Source: Corynebacterium rouxii (lineage in GTDB: Bacteria > Actinomycetota > Actinomycetes > Mycobacteriales > Mycobacteriaceae). From it: a stretch of 64,000 nt of DNA. Under the pieces are notes generated by a model that did not search any database, was not told the origin of the DNA, and saw only the letters and a list, made by a program, of their open reading frames with translations. The position numbers and the translations under genes are program-made. Below are positions 55,640 to 64,000 of the stretch, piece after piece (within the stretch, counting starts at the first letter, position 1; the number at the start of each line of letters is the position of its first letter). The stretch covers positions 1,798,001 to 1,862,000 of the forward strand of contig NZ_LR738855.1 of assembly GCF_902702935.1 (NCBI RefSeq), in the 5' to 3' direction.

Positions 55640-57925
55640 ATGAGCAATCCAGTGCCAACCCTCGCCCCTCCACCACCAGGCGTGGACTACATCGAGTCCT
55701 CCAAGGTGCCCCTCCCCGTCGGCGTGGACGACAAGCGACCAATGTCGCTCAAAGCACGCATCACCTTCATCATCATCGCCTTGTTCGCCGCCGCCGGCTG
55801 GGGCATGATCGCCTTTGCCCGAGGCGAAACAATCAACGCCGTCTGGATCGTCTTCGCGGCAGTGGGCTCCTACTTCATCGCCTATTCCTTCTGGGGCCGC
55901 CTCATTGAATACAAGGTGGTCAAGCCGCGCGACGACCGTGCAACCCCAGCCGAATACATCAACGACGGCCAGGACTTCGTTCCCACCGACCGCCGCGTGC
56001 TGTTCGGACACCACTTCGCCGCCATCGCCGGCGCCGGCCCCCTCGTCGGCCCTGTTATGGCAGCTCAAATGGGCTACCTTCCTGGCACCCTGTGGATCGT
56101 GCTCGGCGTGATCTTCGCTGGCGCTGTGCAGGACTACCTCGTGCTGTGGGTATCCACCCGCCGCCGCGGCCGCTCCCTTGGCCAGATGATTCGCGACGAA
56201 ATGGGCACCGTAGGTGGTGCCGCCGGTATCCTCGCCGTGATCACCATCATGGTCATCATCATCGCCGTGCTGGCACTCGTCGTGGTCAACGCGTTGGCCG
56301 ATTCCCCATGGGGCGTGTTCTCCATCTCCATGACCATCCCCATCGCCATCTTCATGGGCCTGTACATGCGCTACCTGCGCCCAGGCCGCGTTACTGAAGT
56401 CTCCGTTATCGGCGTTGTACTCCTGCTGCTGGCTATCATCTCCGGTGGCTGGGTAGCCTCCACCGACTGGGGCGTGGAATGGTTCACGTGGTCCAAGCTC
56501 ACCTTGGCATGGGTACTAATCGGCTACGGTATCGTTGCCGCCATCCTGCCAGTGTGGCTGCTGCTTGCACCTCGCGATTACCTCTCTACCTTTATGAAGG
56601 TCGGCGTGATTGGCCTGCTCGCCATCGCCATCGTGGTGGATCACCCAGACGTTCACATGCCCGCTGTGACCACCTTCGCTCATACCGGCGACGGCCCAGT
56701 GTTCGCAGGTAACCTCTTCCCATTCCTATTTATCACCATCGCCTGTGGTGCGCTCTCCGGCTTCCACGCGTTGATCTCTGCGGGTACCACCCCGAAGCTT
56801 ATTGAGAAGGAATCCCAGATGCGCATGATCGGCTACGGCTCCATGCTGATGGAATCCTTCGTGGCCATCATGGCTTTGATCACCGCCGTAGTGATCGACC
56901 GCCACATGTACTTCGTGATGAACTCCCCCGCTACCTTAACCGCACTGGATCCACAGCAGGCTGCCGACTTTGTTAACAGCCTTGGCCTGCCCGGTTCCGG
57001 TGTGACTGCCGACGCCCTCACACAGGCCGCAGAAGCAGTGGGCGAACACACCATCATTTCCCGTACCGGCGGTGCTCCTACTCTAGCCTTCGGTATGTCG
57101 CAGATCCTGACCGACATCATCGGCCACCCCGGCATGCAGTCCTTCTGGTACCACTTTGCCATCATGTTCGAGGCACTCTTCATCCTTACCACCGTGGACG
57201 CCGGTACCCGCGTGGCCCGCTTCATGATGACCGACACCTTGGCAAACGTCCCAGGTCTTAAGAAGTTCGCCGACCCAAGCTGGACCTTCGGCCACTGGAT
57301 CTCCACCATCTTGGTCTGTGCCCTCTGGGGTTCCATCCTCATCATGGGTGTGACCGATCCACTTGGCGGCATTAACGTCTTGTTCCCACTGTTCGGTATT
57401 GCCAACCAGCTGCTCGCCGCTATCGCACTCTCGCTCGTGCTGGTGGTTGTAGTAAAGAAGGGCCTGTACAAGTGGGCTTGGATCCCAGGTGTTCCACTGG
57501 TATGGGACGTAATTGTCACCATGACCGCTTCGTGGCAAAAGATCTTCTCCGACAACCCGAAGATCGGCTACTGGGCTCAGCACAACCGTTACCAGGATGC
57601 GCTTGCCGAGGGCAAGACCACCTTCGGAACCGCAAAGTCCACCGAGGCTATGGAGGCTGTTGTTCGCAACACCGCAGTTCAGGGCTTCTTGTCTGTCCTG
57701 TTCGCCGCACTTGTCATCGTGGTTCTGGTTGCTGCCGCACGCGCATGCATCACCGCCATCATGCAACGCAGCCGCGGTATCGATGTACCATCGTCGGAGG
57801 AACCATTCCACGAGTCCGCGTTCTTTGCCCCATCGTCGCTGGGTGCCACGGATGTCGAGAAGGTGCTTGTTGCCGCATGGAACGAGTACGAGCCGCCGTC
57901 ATCGCACGGACACCATCACCACTAG
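55640..57925 (+). CDS. cstA: Carbon starvation protein CstA-type peptide/pyruvate transporter
   Basis: 761 residues from ATG 55640 (MSNPVPTLAPPPPGVDYIES); AAGGA lies 7 bases upstream and the open frame to 55532 reads into the promoter. Sixteen or so membrane segments with the family block RRVLFGHHFAAIAGAGPLVG (about 112-131) and FHALISAGTTPKLIEKESQM. Takes up pyruvate or peptides in starvation. The C-terminal tail ends GHHHH. It is followed after 19 bases by the small YbdD partner, as in E. coli. Confidence 0.95.
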   Translation: MSNPVPTLAPPPPGVDYIESSKVPLPVGVDDKRPMSLKARITFIIIALFAAAGWGMIAFARGETINAVWIVFAAVGSYFIAYSFWGRLIEYKVVKPRDDRATPAEYINDGQDFVPTDRRVLFGHHFAAIAGAGPLVGPVMAAQMGYLPGTLWIVLGVIFAGAVQDYLVLWVSTRRRGRSLGQMIRDEMGTVGGAAGILAVITIMVIIIAVLALVVVNALADSPWGVFSISMTIPIAIFMGLYMRYLRPGRVTEVSVIGVVLLLLAIISGGWVASTDWGVEWFTWSKLTLAWVLIGYGIVAAILPVWLLLAPRDYLSTFMKVGVIGLLAIAIVVDHPDVHMPAVTTFAHTGDGPVFAGNLFPFLFITIACGALSGFHALISAGTTPKLIEKESQMRMIGYGSMLMESFVAIMALITAVVIDRHMYFVMNSPATLTALDPQQAADFVNSLGLPGSGVTADALTQAAEAVGEHTIISRTGGAPTLAFGMSQILTDIIGHPGMQSFWYHFAIMFEALFILTTVDAGTRVARFMMTDTLANVPGLKKFADPSWTFGHWISTILVCALWGSILIMGVTDPLGGINVLFPLFGIANQLLAAIALSLVLVVVVKKGLYKWAWIPGVPLVWDVIVTMTASWQKIFSDNPKIGYWAQHNRYQDALAEGKTTFGTAKSTEAMEAVVRNTAVQGFLSVLFAALVIVVLVAAARACITAIMQRSRGIDVPSSEEPFHESAFFAPSSLGATDVEKVLVAAWNEYEPPSSHGHHHH

Positions 57926-57944
57926 TTAATAAGGTTGGGCCACT

Positions 57945-58145
57945 ATGAACGCATTAGCCACAATCGCACGATGGATCACTGCCCCTGTGAGGTATTGGGG
58001 CGAGGTCTTGGGCGAAAAAGACTACGAAAAATATGTTGCCCACCTCAAGCGCCATCATCCTGGCTGCCCGATCCCCACCGAACGTGAATACTGGCACCGC
58101 CGGTGGGCGGATCAGGAAGCCAATCCTGGATCGCGCTGCTGTTAA
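57945..58145 (+). CDS. YbdD/YjiX-family small protein
   Basis: 66 residues; the core GEKDYEKYVAHLKRHHPGCP and REYWHRRWADQEANPGSRCC is the family signature. Genes of this type always follow cstA and are thought to help the transporter. ATG 57945, 19 bases after cstA; the operon ends at a hairpin terminator. Confidence 0.92.
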   Translation: MNALATIARWITAPVRYWGEVLGEKDYEKYVAHLKRHHPGCPIPTEREYWHRRWADQEANPGSRCC

Positions 58146-58149
58146 CGCC

Positions 58150-58172
58150 AACGGCCCACATTGTGGGCCGTT
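58150..58172 (+). terminator. Terminator of cstA-ybdD
   Basis: Perfect arms aacggcccaca (58150-58160) and tgtgggccgtt (58162-58172) followed by ttttgttat on the plus strand. Confidence 0.9.
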
Positions 58173-58176
58173 TTTG

Positions 58177-59382
58177 TTATTCCACGTCTTTGAGTTTGTG
58201 CGAGGTTGCAGCCCCCGCGAGCCCGATGGCCGCTAGGAACAGAAGCGCTGGTTGCGGACCCCAGTGTGCGATGGCACCAGAGATCACACCGATGATCAGC
58301 AGAACCACGCCCATGAGCGTGTTGGCGGCCCCCACATAGCGCGTGCGTTGGTCGCCTTCAGCCATATCCACAATGTAGGTTTTGCGCGCCACACGGATTC
58401 CGGTATGGACCACGTTGACCACGAAGAAACTCAGCGGGAATAACCAAATGTTGATAGCGCTGGGTGCCCACCAAGAGCACGCCACGATCAGCAACAAAAC
58501 GATGGAGCTGACCAGCGCGCCGTAGCTCATGACCGCGCGTGAGGAGTAGTCGGACCACACTCCTGAAATCCGGCCGCCCACCAGTGCGGATAGCCCCGAG
58601 GCCAGCATGAATACGCCGAGCCCGCCGAGCGAGGCCCCTTCTTGATTGCTGAGCACCACGATGAAGGAAGTAGATAGGGCGCTGACGAGGAGGAACGCAC
58701 GCACGATCACGAATAGGCGGAAGTCTTTATCTTCTACAAACAGCTGCCAGGTGTCGCGCCACCAGTTGGTGGACTGGGTGTGGGTTTGCTCCTCTGGCTC
58801 GTCGATCATATGAAACACGAGCGCAGCGACCAACCAAGCGAGCGCCGCAAGCACGATGAGCCCCACGATCACGGCGTGGGTGCTGTGCTCGCGCAGCACC
58901 CACAGCAGGGCACCGACGATCAAGGCGGCGGCACCACCGAGGGCGGTTGCTTTGCCGGTTACTACACCTCGCGAACCTTTGGGCACCACGCGACCTTGCA
59001 CATCTTTCGAGGCTATCGACGTCAGCGAGCGAGCCAGTGACAACCCCGCCAGCAGCGCGATCACCGCCACGGCCAACAACGTCCCCCGCAACAGCGCCGC
59101 AGCAACCGCCAGGCCCGCAGCCGACAGCGCCTGACCCACCGCACCTATTACCCAGATCGTTTTACGTTGCGGTTTGCCCACCACCCACGGTGTTAGCGCT
59201 GCCTGCGGCAGCATGGAGCCGGACTCGCGAACCGGAACCAACAATGCGATAAAGAATCCCGACGCGCCCGCCGCGTGCAATAGCCACGGCAGCACCGTTT
59301 TGGCGGCGACGATCTGGTCGCCAATGTTTTGCAGCCCATTGGACCAGATAAATTTTCGGGCATTCAGTTGTTGGTTAGTCAT
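58177..59382 (-). CDS. MFS transporter
   Basis: 401 residues with about 12 hydrophobic segments and a central loop (VFHMIDEPEEQTHTQSTNWW, about 198-217) between the two halves. Landmarks: the early LVPVRESGSMLPQAALTPWV and SDYSSRAVMSYGAL loop between segments. Substrate unknown; similar proteins export drugs or metabolites. It starts ATG 59382 and has no operon partner. The second gene end is 4 bases from the terminator of ybdD on the other strand. Confidence 0.85.
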   Translation of the reverse strand: MTNQQLNARKFIWSNGLQNIGDQIVAAKTVLPWLLHAAGASGFFIALLVPVRESGSMLPQAALTPWVVGKPQRKTIWVIGAVGQALSAAGLAVAAALLRGTLLAVAVIALLAGLSLARSLTSIASKDVQGRVVPKGSRGVVTGKATALGGAAALIVGALLWVLREHSTHAVIVGLIVLAALAWLVAALVFHMIDEPEEQTHTQSTNWWRDTWQLFVEDKDFRLFVIVRAFLLVSALSTSFIVVLSNQEGASLGGLGVFMLASGLSALVGGRISGVWSDYSSRAVMSYGALVSSIVLLLIVACSWWAPSAINIWLFPLSFFVVNVVHTGIRVARKTYIVDMAEGDQRTRYVGAANTLMGVVLLIIGVISGAIAHWGPQPALLFLAAIGLAGAATSHKLKDVE

Positions 59383-59438
59383 AAGTACCCATCCTAGGTC
59401 TGCGACATGAGGGCGGGTACTTTAGGCAATCGTTTTCT

Positions 59439-59532
59439 CCTCCTCGAATCCGAGAACGCAAAAACCCAAGGACGGGGTCAACCCCCTGAACAACACCGCC
59501 CTTGGGTTTTCGTATTCTTGAGTTCGAGGAGG
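59439..59532. repeat. Palindromic element, copy B (behind tRNA-Arg)
   Basis: Inverted arms of 32 bp (59439-59470 and 59501-59532) matching at 26 of 32, all differences being transitions. The outer and right-hand sequence cttgagttcgaggag is the same as in copy A at 41350-41433. The centre differs. Confidence 0.85.
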
Positions 59533-59566
59533 TGACAAAGCAGCTCCCCCTGCCCCGAAGGCAAAA

Positions 59567-59600
59567 ACCGGCGCCCTGTAAACAGAACACCGGTTAACGC
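59567..59600 (-). terminator. Terminator of tRNA-Arg
   Basis: On the minus strand aaccggtgttctgt pairs with acagggcgccggtt using G-U pairs and is followed by tttttgcc. It lies about 25 bases beyond the tRNA-Arg end; a smaller stem (gcccta/tagggc) sits between. Confidence 0.75.
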
Positions 59601-59620
59601 CCTAATTTTTAGGGCAAGAG

Positions 59621-59694
59621 TGCCCCCAGCAGGATTCGAACCCGCGACCAATCGGGTAGAAGCCGACTGCTCTAATCCACTGAGCTATGGAGGC
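59621..59694 (-). tRNA. tRNA-Arg (TCT)
   Basis: 74 nt: acceptor gcctcca/tgggggc with one G-U, D-arm agctcagtggattagagc, anticodon loop cttctac with TCT, T-arm gcgggttcgaatcctgc, discriminator A. Reads AGA/AGG. Confidence 0.95.
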
Positions 59695-59811
59695 ATTGCT
59701 GTGGGTATCTTACTACGGTGTTGGAAGTAGTGAAAACTCGTGGCTTCCGCGCCAGATATATCACAGTTTTAATTAGTGCACTGGGGCACAGTGTTCGCTA
59801 CTTTGGGTGCC

Positions 59812-60822
59812 ATGTCTAATTCTTCTTCTCGTTCTGTCCTTGTCACTCGTTCGGAGTCTGGCGCAATTTCCACTCAGTTGGTTGAGGCAGATGCTTCGCA
59901 CGTTAACGACGGCGACGTGTTGATCGATGTTGCGTTCTCCTCGTTGAACTTCAAGGACGGCATGGCGTTGGAGGGCAACCGTGGTGTTGCCCGCACGTTC
60001 CCACTGGTCCCAGGCATTGATGCCGTGGGCGTTGTGGTGGAGTCGGCTTCGGATCGTTTTGCTGTTGGCGACAAGGTCGTTGCTAATGGCGAGGGTCTAG
60101 GCGAGTTCCGCCATGGTGGCTATACCTCTCAGCAGCGGTTGCACTCGGAGGCTACGGTTGCGTTGCCGGCTGCATTTTCGATGCGTCAGGCTGCTGCGAT
60201 TGGCACGGCGGGTTATACGGCTGCGCTGTGTGTGAATGCGCTGATTAAGCATGGTGTGAAGCCGGAGGATGGCCCCATTTTGGTAACGGGCGCCACTGGT
60301 GGCGTGGGTTCTATTGCGGTGCATTTGTTGGCACAGCGTGGGTATTCGATTGTGACCTCGACAGGCCGCGTGGATGAGCATAGTGATTATTTGCGGGCGT
60401 TGGGCGCTAGCGAGGTAATTGATCGTGCCACGTTGAGCGAGAAGTCAAAGCCGCTGCAGAAGGCTGTGTATGCGGGTGTGGTGGATTGCGTTGGTTCACA
60501 TACGTTGGTTAATGCGTGTGCACAGACGATGTGGGGTGGCATTGTTACTGCGTGCGGCCTCGCACAGGGTCCGGATCTTCCAGGCACGGTGTTGCCGTTT
60601 ATTTTGCGTGGTGTTTCCTTGGTGGGCGTGGATTCGGTGAACGCACCGTTGGCGTTGCGTGAGGAGGCTTGGGCACTGTTGGCGGAGACTATCGACGTCT
60701 CGGTGCTGGAGTCGCTCACAACAACTGTGGGTCTTGATGGTGTGATTGAGGCGGGTGCGCAGTTGTTGCGCAATGAGCGCCACGGTCGCACTGTGGTGGT
60801 TGTTAACCCAGACGCTGAGTAA
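59812..60822 (+). CDS. YhdH/AcuI-type NADPH oxidoreductase
   Basis: 336 residues from ATG 59812 (MSNSSSRSVLVTRSESGAIS); the frame is open to 59776. The medium-chain dehydrogenase fold lacks zinc ligands; NADPH motif GATGGVGSIAVHLLAQRGY (about 161-179) and the end NERHGRTVVVVNPD are typical of YhdH/acrylyl-CoA reductase. Likely reduces quinones or acrylyl-CoA. It runs into the SDR gene 58 bases downstream, same strand. No ribosome site is strong. Confidence 0.87.
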   Translation: MSNSSSRSVLVTRSESGAISTQLVEADASHVNDGDVLIDVAFSSLNFKDGMALEGNRGVARTFPLVPGIDAVGVVVESASDRFAVGDKVVANGEGLGEFRHGGYTSQQRLHSEATVALPAAFSMRQAAAIGTAGYTAALCVNALIKHGVKPEDGPILVTGATGGVGSIAVHLLAQRGYSIVTSTGRVDEHSDYLRALGASEVIDRATLSEKSKPLQKAVYAGVVDCVGSHTLVNACAQTMWGGIVTACGLAQGPDLPGTVLPFILRGVSLVGVDSVNAPLALREEAWALLAETIDVSVLESLTTTVGLDGVIEAGAQLLRNERHGRTVVVVNPDAE

Positions 60823-60880
60823 GTCCGTAGGATGTGGGAGAGTTTTATCTTTCCTACATCCTCGACTTTTCGGAGGCATC

Positions 60881-61681
60881 ATGGCTCTTCCTTCCCCATC
60901 GGTTCATGCGTTTGCTGTTGTTACGGGCGCTAGTCAAGGTATTGGCCGTGCCATGGCTAGGGATTTGGCGCGGATGGGTCACAATGTGTTGTTAGTGGCC
61001 AGGCGCGAGGATGTGCTGCGCGAGTTGGCGGATCAGTTGATGGCTGACCACAGTGTGGTGGCTGAGGTGTATCCGTGCGATTTGGCTGATGCGGATCAGT
61101 TGCGTGGTCTTGTTGCTGAGTTACAGGGCCGTGAGGTCAATATCATTGTTAATTCTGCTGGTATTGCTAGTTTTGGTCCGTTTTTGGATCAGGATTGGCA
61201 GTATGAGTCGAAGCAGTTTGATTTGAATGCGAGGGCGGTTTTTGAGCTTACGCATGCGGTGTTGCCAGGGATGGTGGCGCGGAAGTCGGGGGCGATTTGT
61301 AATGTGGGTTCGGCTGCAGGCAATGTGCCGATTCCGAATAATGCGACGTATGTGTTGACCAAGGCGGGGGTGAATGCCTTTACTGAGGCGTTGCATTATG
61401 AGCTGCGGAAGTCGGGGGTGGCGTGCACGTTGTTGGCACCAGGGCCGGTGCGTGAGGCTGTGATTCCGGATGCTGAGAAGTCGATTGTGGATCGCGTTGT
61501 TCCAGATTTCTTATGGACGACCTATGAGTCTTGCTCGAGGGAGACGTTGGAGGCGATGGCCTCGAATAGGCGTCGTGTGGTGCCAGGCCCATTGTCAAAG
61601 GTGATGAATGCGGTGTCACTGGTGGCTCCTACGGCAGTGTTGGCGCCAGTGATGGGGTGGTTCTACGCCAAGATGGCGTAG
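60881..61681 (+). CDS. Short-chain dehydrogenase/reductase
   Basis: 266 residues from ATG 60881 (MALPSPSVHAFAVVTGASQG); CGGAGG lies 6 bases upstream. Rossmann motif TGASQGIG (about 14-21), NSAG (about 90), catalytic Ser region NVGSAAGNV and YVLTK (about 153-157). Substrate unknown; similar SDRs act on acyl or ketone substrates in lipid metabolism. The open frame to 60746 overlaps the previous gene and is rejected. The next gene orn follows at 18 bases. Confidence 0.9.
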   Translation: MALPSPSVHAFAVVTGASQGIGRAMARDLARMGHNVLLVARREDVLRELADQLMADHSVVAEVYPCDLADADQLRGLVAELQGREVNIIVNSAGIASFGPFLDQDWQYESKQFDLNARAVFELTHAVLPGMVARKSGAICNVGSAAGNVPIPNNATYVLTKAGVNAFTEALHYELRKSGVACTLLAPGPVREAVIPDAEKSIVDRVVPDFLWTTYESCSRETLEAMASNRRRVVPGPLSKVMNAVSLVAPTAVLAPVMGWFYAKMA

Positions 61682-61699
61682 AAGGGTAGCGTTATCAGC

Positions 61700-62332
61700 A
61701 TGGTAGATACTATTCACCCGAAAAATGATCGTTTGGTGTGGATTGACCTTGAGATGACGGGCCTTGAGTTGGATCGCCATGTCATTGTTGAGGTCGCTGC
61801 GCTTATTACGGATGCGGATCTCAACATTATTGGCGAGGGCGTGGATCTGGTGGTTCATGCAACGCCTGAGCAGTTAGCGGAGATGGACGATTTTGTGACC
61901 ACCATGCATACGTCGTCTGGCCTGTTGGATGAGATTAAGGCGTCGACTGTGTCCTTGCAGGAGGCAGAGGATGCGGTGTTGGCGTTGATTGCGCAGCATT
62001 GTGATCCGGAGCATCCGGCTCCGTTGGCGGGTAACTCGATTGCGACGGATCGTTCGTTTATCCGCGCGCAGATGCCACGGTTGGATAAGGCGTTGCATTA
62101 CCGCATGGTGGATGTGTCTTCGGTGAAGGAGTTGTCGCGCCGGTGGGCACCGCGTGTGTATTTCAATCAACCCGATAAGGGGATGGCTCACCGCGCGTTG
62201 GCGGATATTGTGGAGTCGATTCGCGAGTTGGATTATTATCGTCGCGCGTGGCTTATTAGCGATCCAACTTCTGAAGATGCAGAGTCCGCTAAGGCCGACG
62301 CAACGGCCGCCTACCAGCAGTTTTTGCAATAA
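61700..62332 (+). CDS. orn: Oligoribonuclease
   Basis: 210 residues; degrades short RNA oligomers and the linear dinucleotide pGpG. DEDDh exonuclease: [20 protein letters not shown] (residues about 14-33) has the first D and [11 protein letters not shown] the third acid and [14 protein letters not shown] the last H and D. GGGTAGC lies upstream of ATG 61700. The C-terminal 20 residues are a variable extension. Essential in many bacteria; followed by tRNA-His. Confidence 0.96.
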   Translation: MVDTIHPKNDRLVWIDLEMTGLELDRHVIVEVAALITDADLNIIGEGVDLVVHATPEQLAEMDDFVTTMHTSSGLLDEIKASTVSLQEAEDAVLALIAQHCDPEHPAPLAGNSIATDRSFIRAQMPRLDKALHYRMVDVSSVKELSRRWAPRVYFNQPDKGMAHRALADIVESIRELDYYRRAWLISDPTSEDAESAKADATAAYQQFLQ

Positions 62333-62381
62333 TCGGTTTGTAGGTTAATATTGTCACCGTTGCTTAAGCAAGCAGCAAATG

Positions 62382-62454
62382 GTGGCTGTAGTTCAGCTGG
62401 TAGAGCACCAGGTTGTGATCCTGGGTGTCGCGGGTTCGAGCCCCGTCAGCCACC
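62382..62454 (+). tRNA. tRNA-His (GTG)
   Basis: 73 nt from the first acceptor base, plus the encoded extra G at 62381 that pairs with discriminator C at 62454. Acceptor gtggctg/cagccac, anticodon loop ttgtgat with GTG, T-arm gcgggttcgagccccgt. No CCA encoded. Confidence 0.95.
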
Positions 62455-62460
62455 CCGACT

Positions 62461-62495
62461 GAAAACCCTCGAACCTTTATGATTCGGGGGTTTTC
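62461..62495 (+). terminator. Terminator of tRNA-His
   Basis: Arms gaaaaccctcgaa (62461-62473) and ttcgggggttttc (62483-62495), with one wobble. It directly precedes the -10 box of the next gene. Confidence 0.8.
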
Positions 62496-62497
62496 GC

Positions 62498-62503
62498 TAT
62501 ACT
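62498..62503 (+). promoter_or_regulatory. -10 box for a leaderless DapA-family mRNA
   Basis: TATACT ends 6 bases before ATG 62510, so the transcript likely starts at the start codon. No ribosome site is present. The -35 element would fall inside the tRNA-His terminator hairpin and is not clear. Confidence 0.5.
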
Positions 62504-62509
62504 GCCCCA

Positions 62510-63340
62510 ATGATCAATGCCAAGGTTCATGTTGCCGTTCCGACCGCGTTTTATGCGGATGAGTCGTTGAATATTGCTGCCACGTTGGCGCATGCGCAGT
62601 ATTTGTTGGATCACCAGATTGAATCGGTGATGTTGTGCGGTTCAACAGGCGAGCAACATAGCCTTGATCTTGATGAGAAGATTGCGCTTGCTCGCGCTGT
62701 GGATCGCGCGAAGTGGCCACAGGGGGCGGAGATCATTTTCGGCGTTTCGGCGATCCGGCAGAGCCATGCGGTGCGTTTGGCGCAGGAGGTGGCGCAGTGT
62801 GAGCGTATCGACGCCATCTTGGTGGGGTTCCCGCCGTATATTCGTCCGACCCAAGACCAGGCGCGTCGGTTTGTCACTGCGATTACTCAGGCGGCTGGCA
62901 AGCCTGCGATTATTTACAACAATCCGGCTCGTACGGGTTTTGATGCCAGCGCTAGCACGTTGGCACAGTTGTGCATGCTGCCGGATGTGATCGGCGTGAA
63001 GGATCCTGGTGGTGCGCCGAAGTTAGCGGAGGTTTCTCGCGAGATTGCACCGTTTCGGGCGCGGTATTACGCCGGTGGCGAGTTGGATCTGCATGCGAAG
63101 GTTGCGCATGGCTATACGTATTTATCGTCTGTGGTGGGCAATATTGCACCGGAGGAGACGGTGGCATGGTTTAACGCGCTGCGCCAGGGTGAAGAGTATG
63201 AGGGCAGTGCGAAGCTGCGGGAGCTTATCGACCAGCTTTTTGCCCACCACCCTATCCAGTTTTTGAAGGAAAAGATTTCGGCCCAAGAGGGTATCAACAT
63301 GGGGTCATGCCGTCTTCCTCTCGGGCCGATTGTGGATTAG
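62510..63340 (+). CDS. DapA/NanA-family aldolase
   Basis: 276 residues, TIM-barrel class I aldolase. The Schiff-base lysine is in VIGVKDPGG (about 162), the Tyr in AIIYNNPARTGFD (about 136) and the GSTGEQHSL loop (about 44-52) is conserved. This branch differs from the canonical lysine-pathway DapA (GTTGE loop), so the substrate could be another 2-keto acid. Start ATG 62510 without a ribosome site (leaderless). It is convergent with the L,D-transpeptidase, whose stop abuts its own. Confidence 0.85.
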   Translation: MINAKVHVAVPTAFYADESLNIAATLAHAQYLLDHQIESVMLCGSTGEQHSLDLDEKIALARAVDRAKWPQGAEIIFGVSAIRQSHAVRLAQEVAQCERIDAILVGFPPYIRPTQDQARRFVTAITQAAGKPAIIYNNPARTGFDASASTLAQLCMLPDVIGVKDPGGAPKLAEVSREIAPFRARYYAGGELDLHAKVAHGYTYLSSVVGNIAPEETVAWFNALRQGEEYEGSAKLRELIDQLFAHHPIQFLKEKISAQEGINMGSCRLPLGPIVD

Positions 63341-64000
63341 TTAGCCGTTGGCGTTTCCGGCTTTCCAGGTGTCCCAGTCAATGTTCCAGTCACCGAGGCC
63401 GTCGTAGCCGTTCAGGGTGCCGCCGATGGTGTTTTGCACACGGACGATATCGCCACGTTTGACGTAGTTTTGGAACCACGCGGCGTTGTCGGTGCTCACG
63501 TTGATACAGCCGTGGGAGGTGTTGCTGTTTCCTTGTGCCCACACGGACCATGGTGCTGCGTGGACGTAGATGCCGGAGTAGGACATCTGGGTGGCAAATT
63601 TTACCTCTGTGCGGTAGCCGCCGTCGTTGTGGGCTAGGCCGTAGGATTCGGAGTCCATAATCAGCGAGGGGTTTTTGTCGCCGATGGTGTAGATGCCGTT
63701 GGGGGTTGGCCATTTGTTGGCACCCATAGAGACGGGCATGGAGTTGACCTGTTCGCCGTTTTTGTAGATCACCATGGTCTTGGTAGCGTCGTCGGCCACG
63801 GCCTCGACACGGTCGCCGATGGCAAAGGTGGCGCTGTTGTCGTTGTCGCCGTAGATTCCGTTGCCGAGGTCTTTTCCGTAGAGATCGGCTTTGACGGTGA
63901 CTTGGGTGCCCGGTTTCCAGAAGTGTTCGGGGCGCCAGCGAACCTCGTAGGGGCTGATCCAGAAGAATGCGCCTTCTACGGCTGGCTCGGTGGTGATTTT
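63341..64000 (-). CDS. L,D-transpeptidase (YkuD), 5' end outside window
   Basis: Periplasmic cell-wall enzyme making 3-3 peptidoglycan crosslinks. The frame continues past 64000, so the signal peptide is not seen; the true start is not the GTG at 63799. Visible: an Ig-like domain with [20 protein letters not shown], then the YkuD domain with IYVHAAP, and catalytic [12 protein letters not shown] (Cys about 100 residues from 63799). C-terminal cap [14 protein letters not shown]. Carbapenem target class. Partial, 219 codons present. Confidence 0.93.
   Translation of the reverse strand, partial: KITTEPAVEGAFFWISPYEVRWRPEHFWKPGTQVTVKADLYGKDLGNGIYGDNDNSATFAIGDRVEAVADDATKTMVIYKNGEQVNSMPVSMGANKWPTPNGIYTIGDKNPSLIMDSESYGLAHNDGGYRTEVKFATQMSYSGIYVHAAPWSVWAQGNSNTSHGCINVSTDNAAWFQNYVKRGDIVRVQNTIGGTLNGYDGLGDWNIDWDTWKAGNANG

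Overview
The window looks like a chromosome segment of a Corynebacterium of the C. diphtheriae / C. ulcerans / C. pseudotuberculosis group. The reasons are moderate GC, actinobacterial gene orders (nadD-rsfS-gpgP-degV-comEA-comEC-holA-rpsT-lepA, rplU-rpmA-obg-proB-proA, tig-clpP1-clpP2, clpX, valS-folC-DUF4233-ndk-rne), mycothiol- and glucosylglycerate-related enzymes, and an L,D-transpeptidase. The species is an inference; nothing in the window fixes it.

Region 1 (1 to about 7,330) is an accessory island. It opens inside an MmeI-type adenine methyltransferase gene whose last codons overlap an Mrr-type endonuclease gene. Then come a 519-bp deletion derivative of an IS3-family element with both terminal repeats, a GIY-YIG nuclease gene that has lost its 5' end, a frameshifted and internally deleted remnant that I relate to a polymorphic-toxin lipoprotein, and a lone AAA ATPase gene bracketed by perfect 19-bp direct repeats.

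Region 2 (7,335 to 20,433) is conserved core: lepA, a PemK/MazF-like gene and rpsT, then on the minus strand lysE-type exporter, ankyrin protein, holA, comEC, comEA, degV, gpgP, rsfS, nadD, proA and proB. Many of these genes touch or overlap, and a mycobacterial gene block has the same order.

Region 3 (20,434 to 33,000) carries obg, rpmA, rplU, RNase E/G, ndk, an acetyltransferase, DUF4233, folC, valS and mdh. Region 4 (33,000 to 41,600) holds a TetR regulator, clpX, a PabA-PabB-PabC triple fusion for p-aminobenzoate, the clpP1-clpP2 operon, tig and two tRNAs.

Region 5 (41,600 to 53,200) has a small orphan DNA-binding protein, an Asp/Gly/Phe-rich membrane protein, rpiB, a DsbA-like mycothiol-dependent reductase, pepN, metB, an MscS channel, a truncated haemoglobin, a thioesterase, ettA and ssb. 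Region 6 (53,200 to the end) has a CopD-CtaG fusion, cstA with its small partner, an MFS transporter, tRNA-Arg, a quinone-oxidoreductase-type enzyme, an SDR, orn, tRNA-His, a DapA-family aldolase and a partial L,D-transpeptidase.

I see no CRISPR array, rRNA or intact prophage. The most unusual signals are the repeat-flanked ATPase, a palindromic element found at the same distance behind two tRNA terminators, and exact DnaA-box nonamers, two of them in a 17-bp-arm palindrome near ssb. None of these proves a new system; each is stated with a test.
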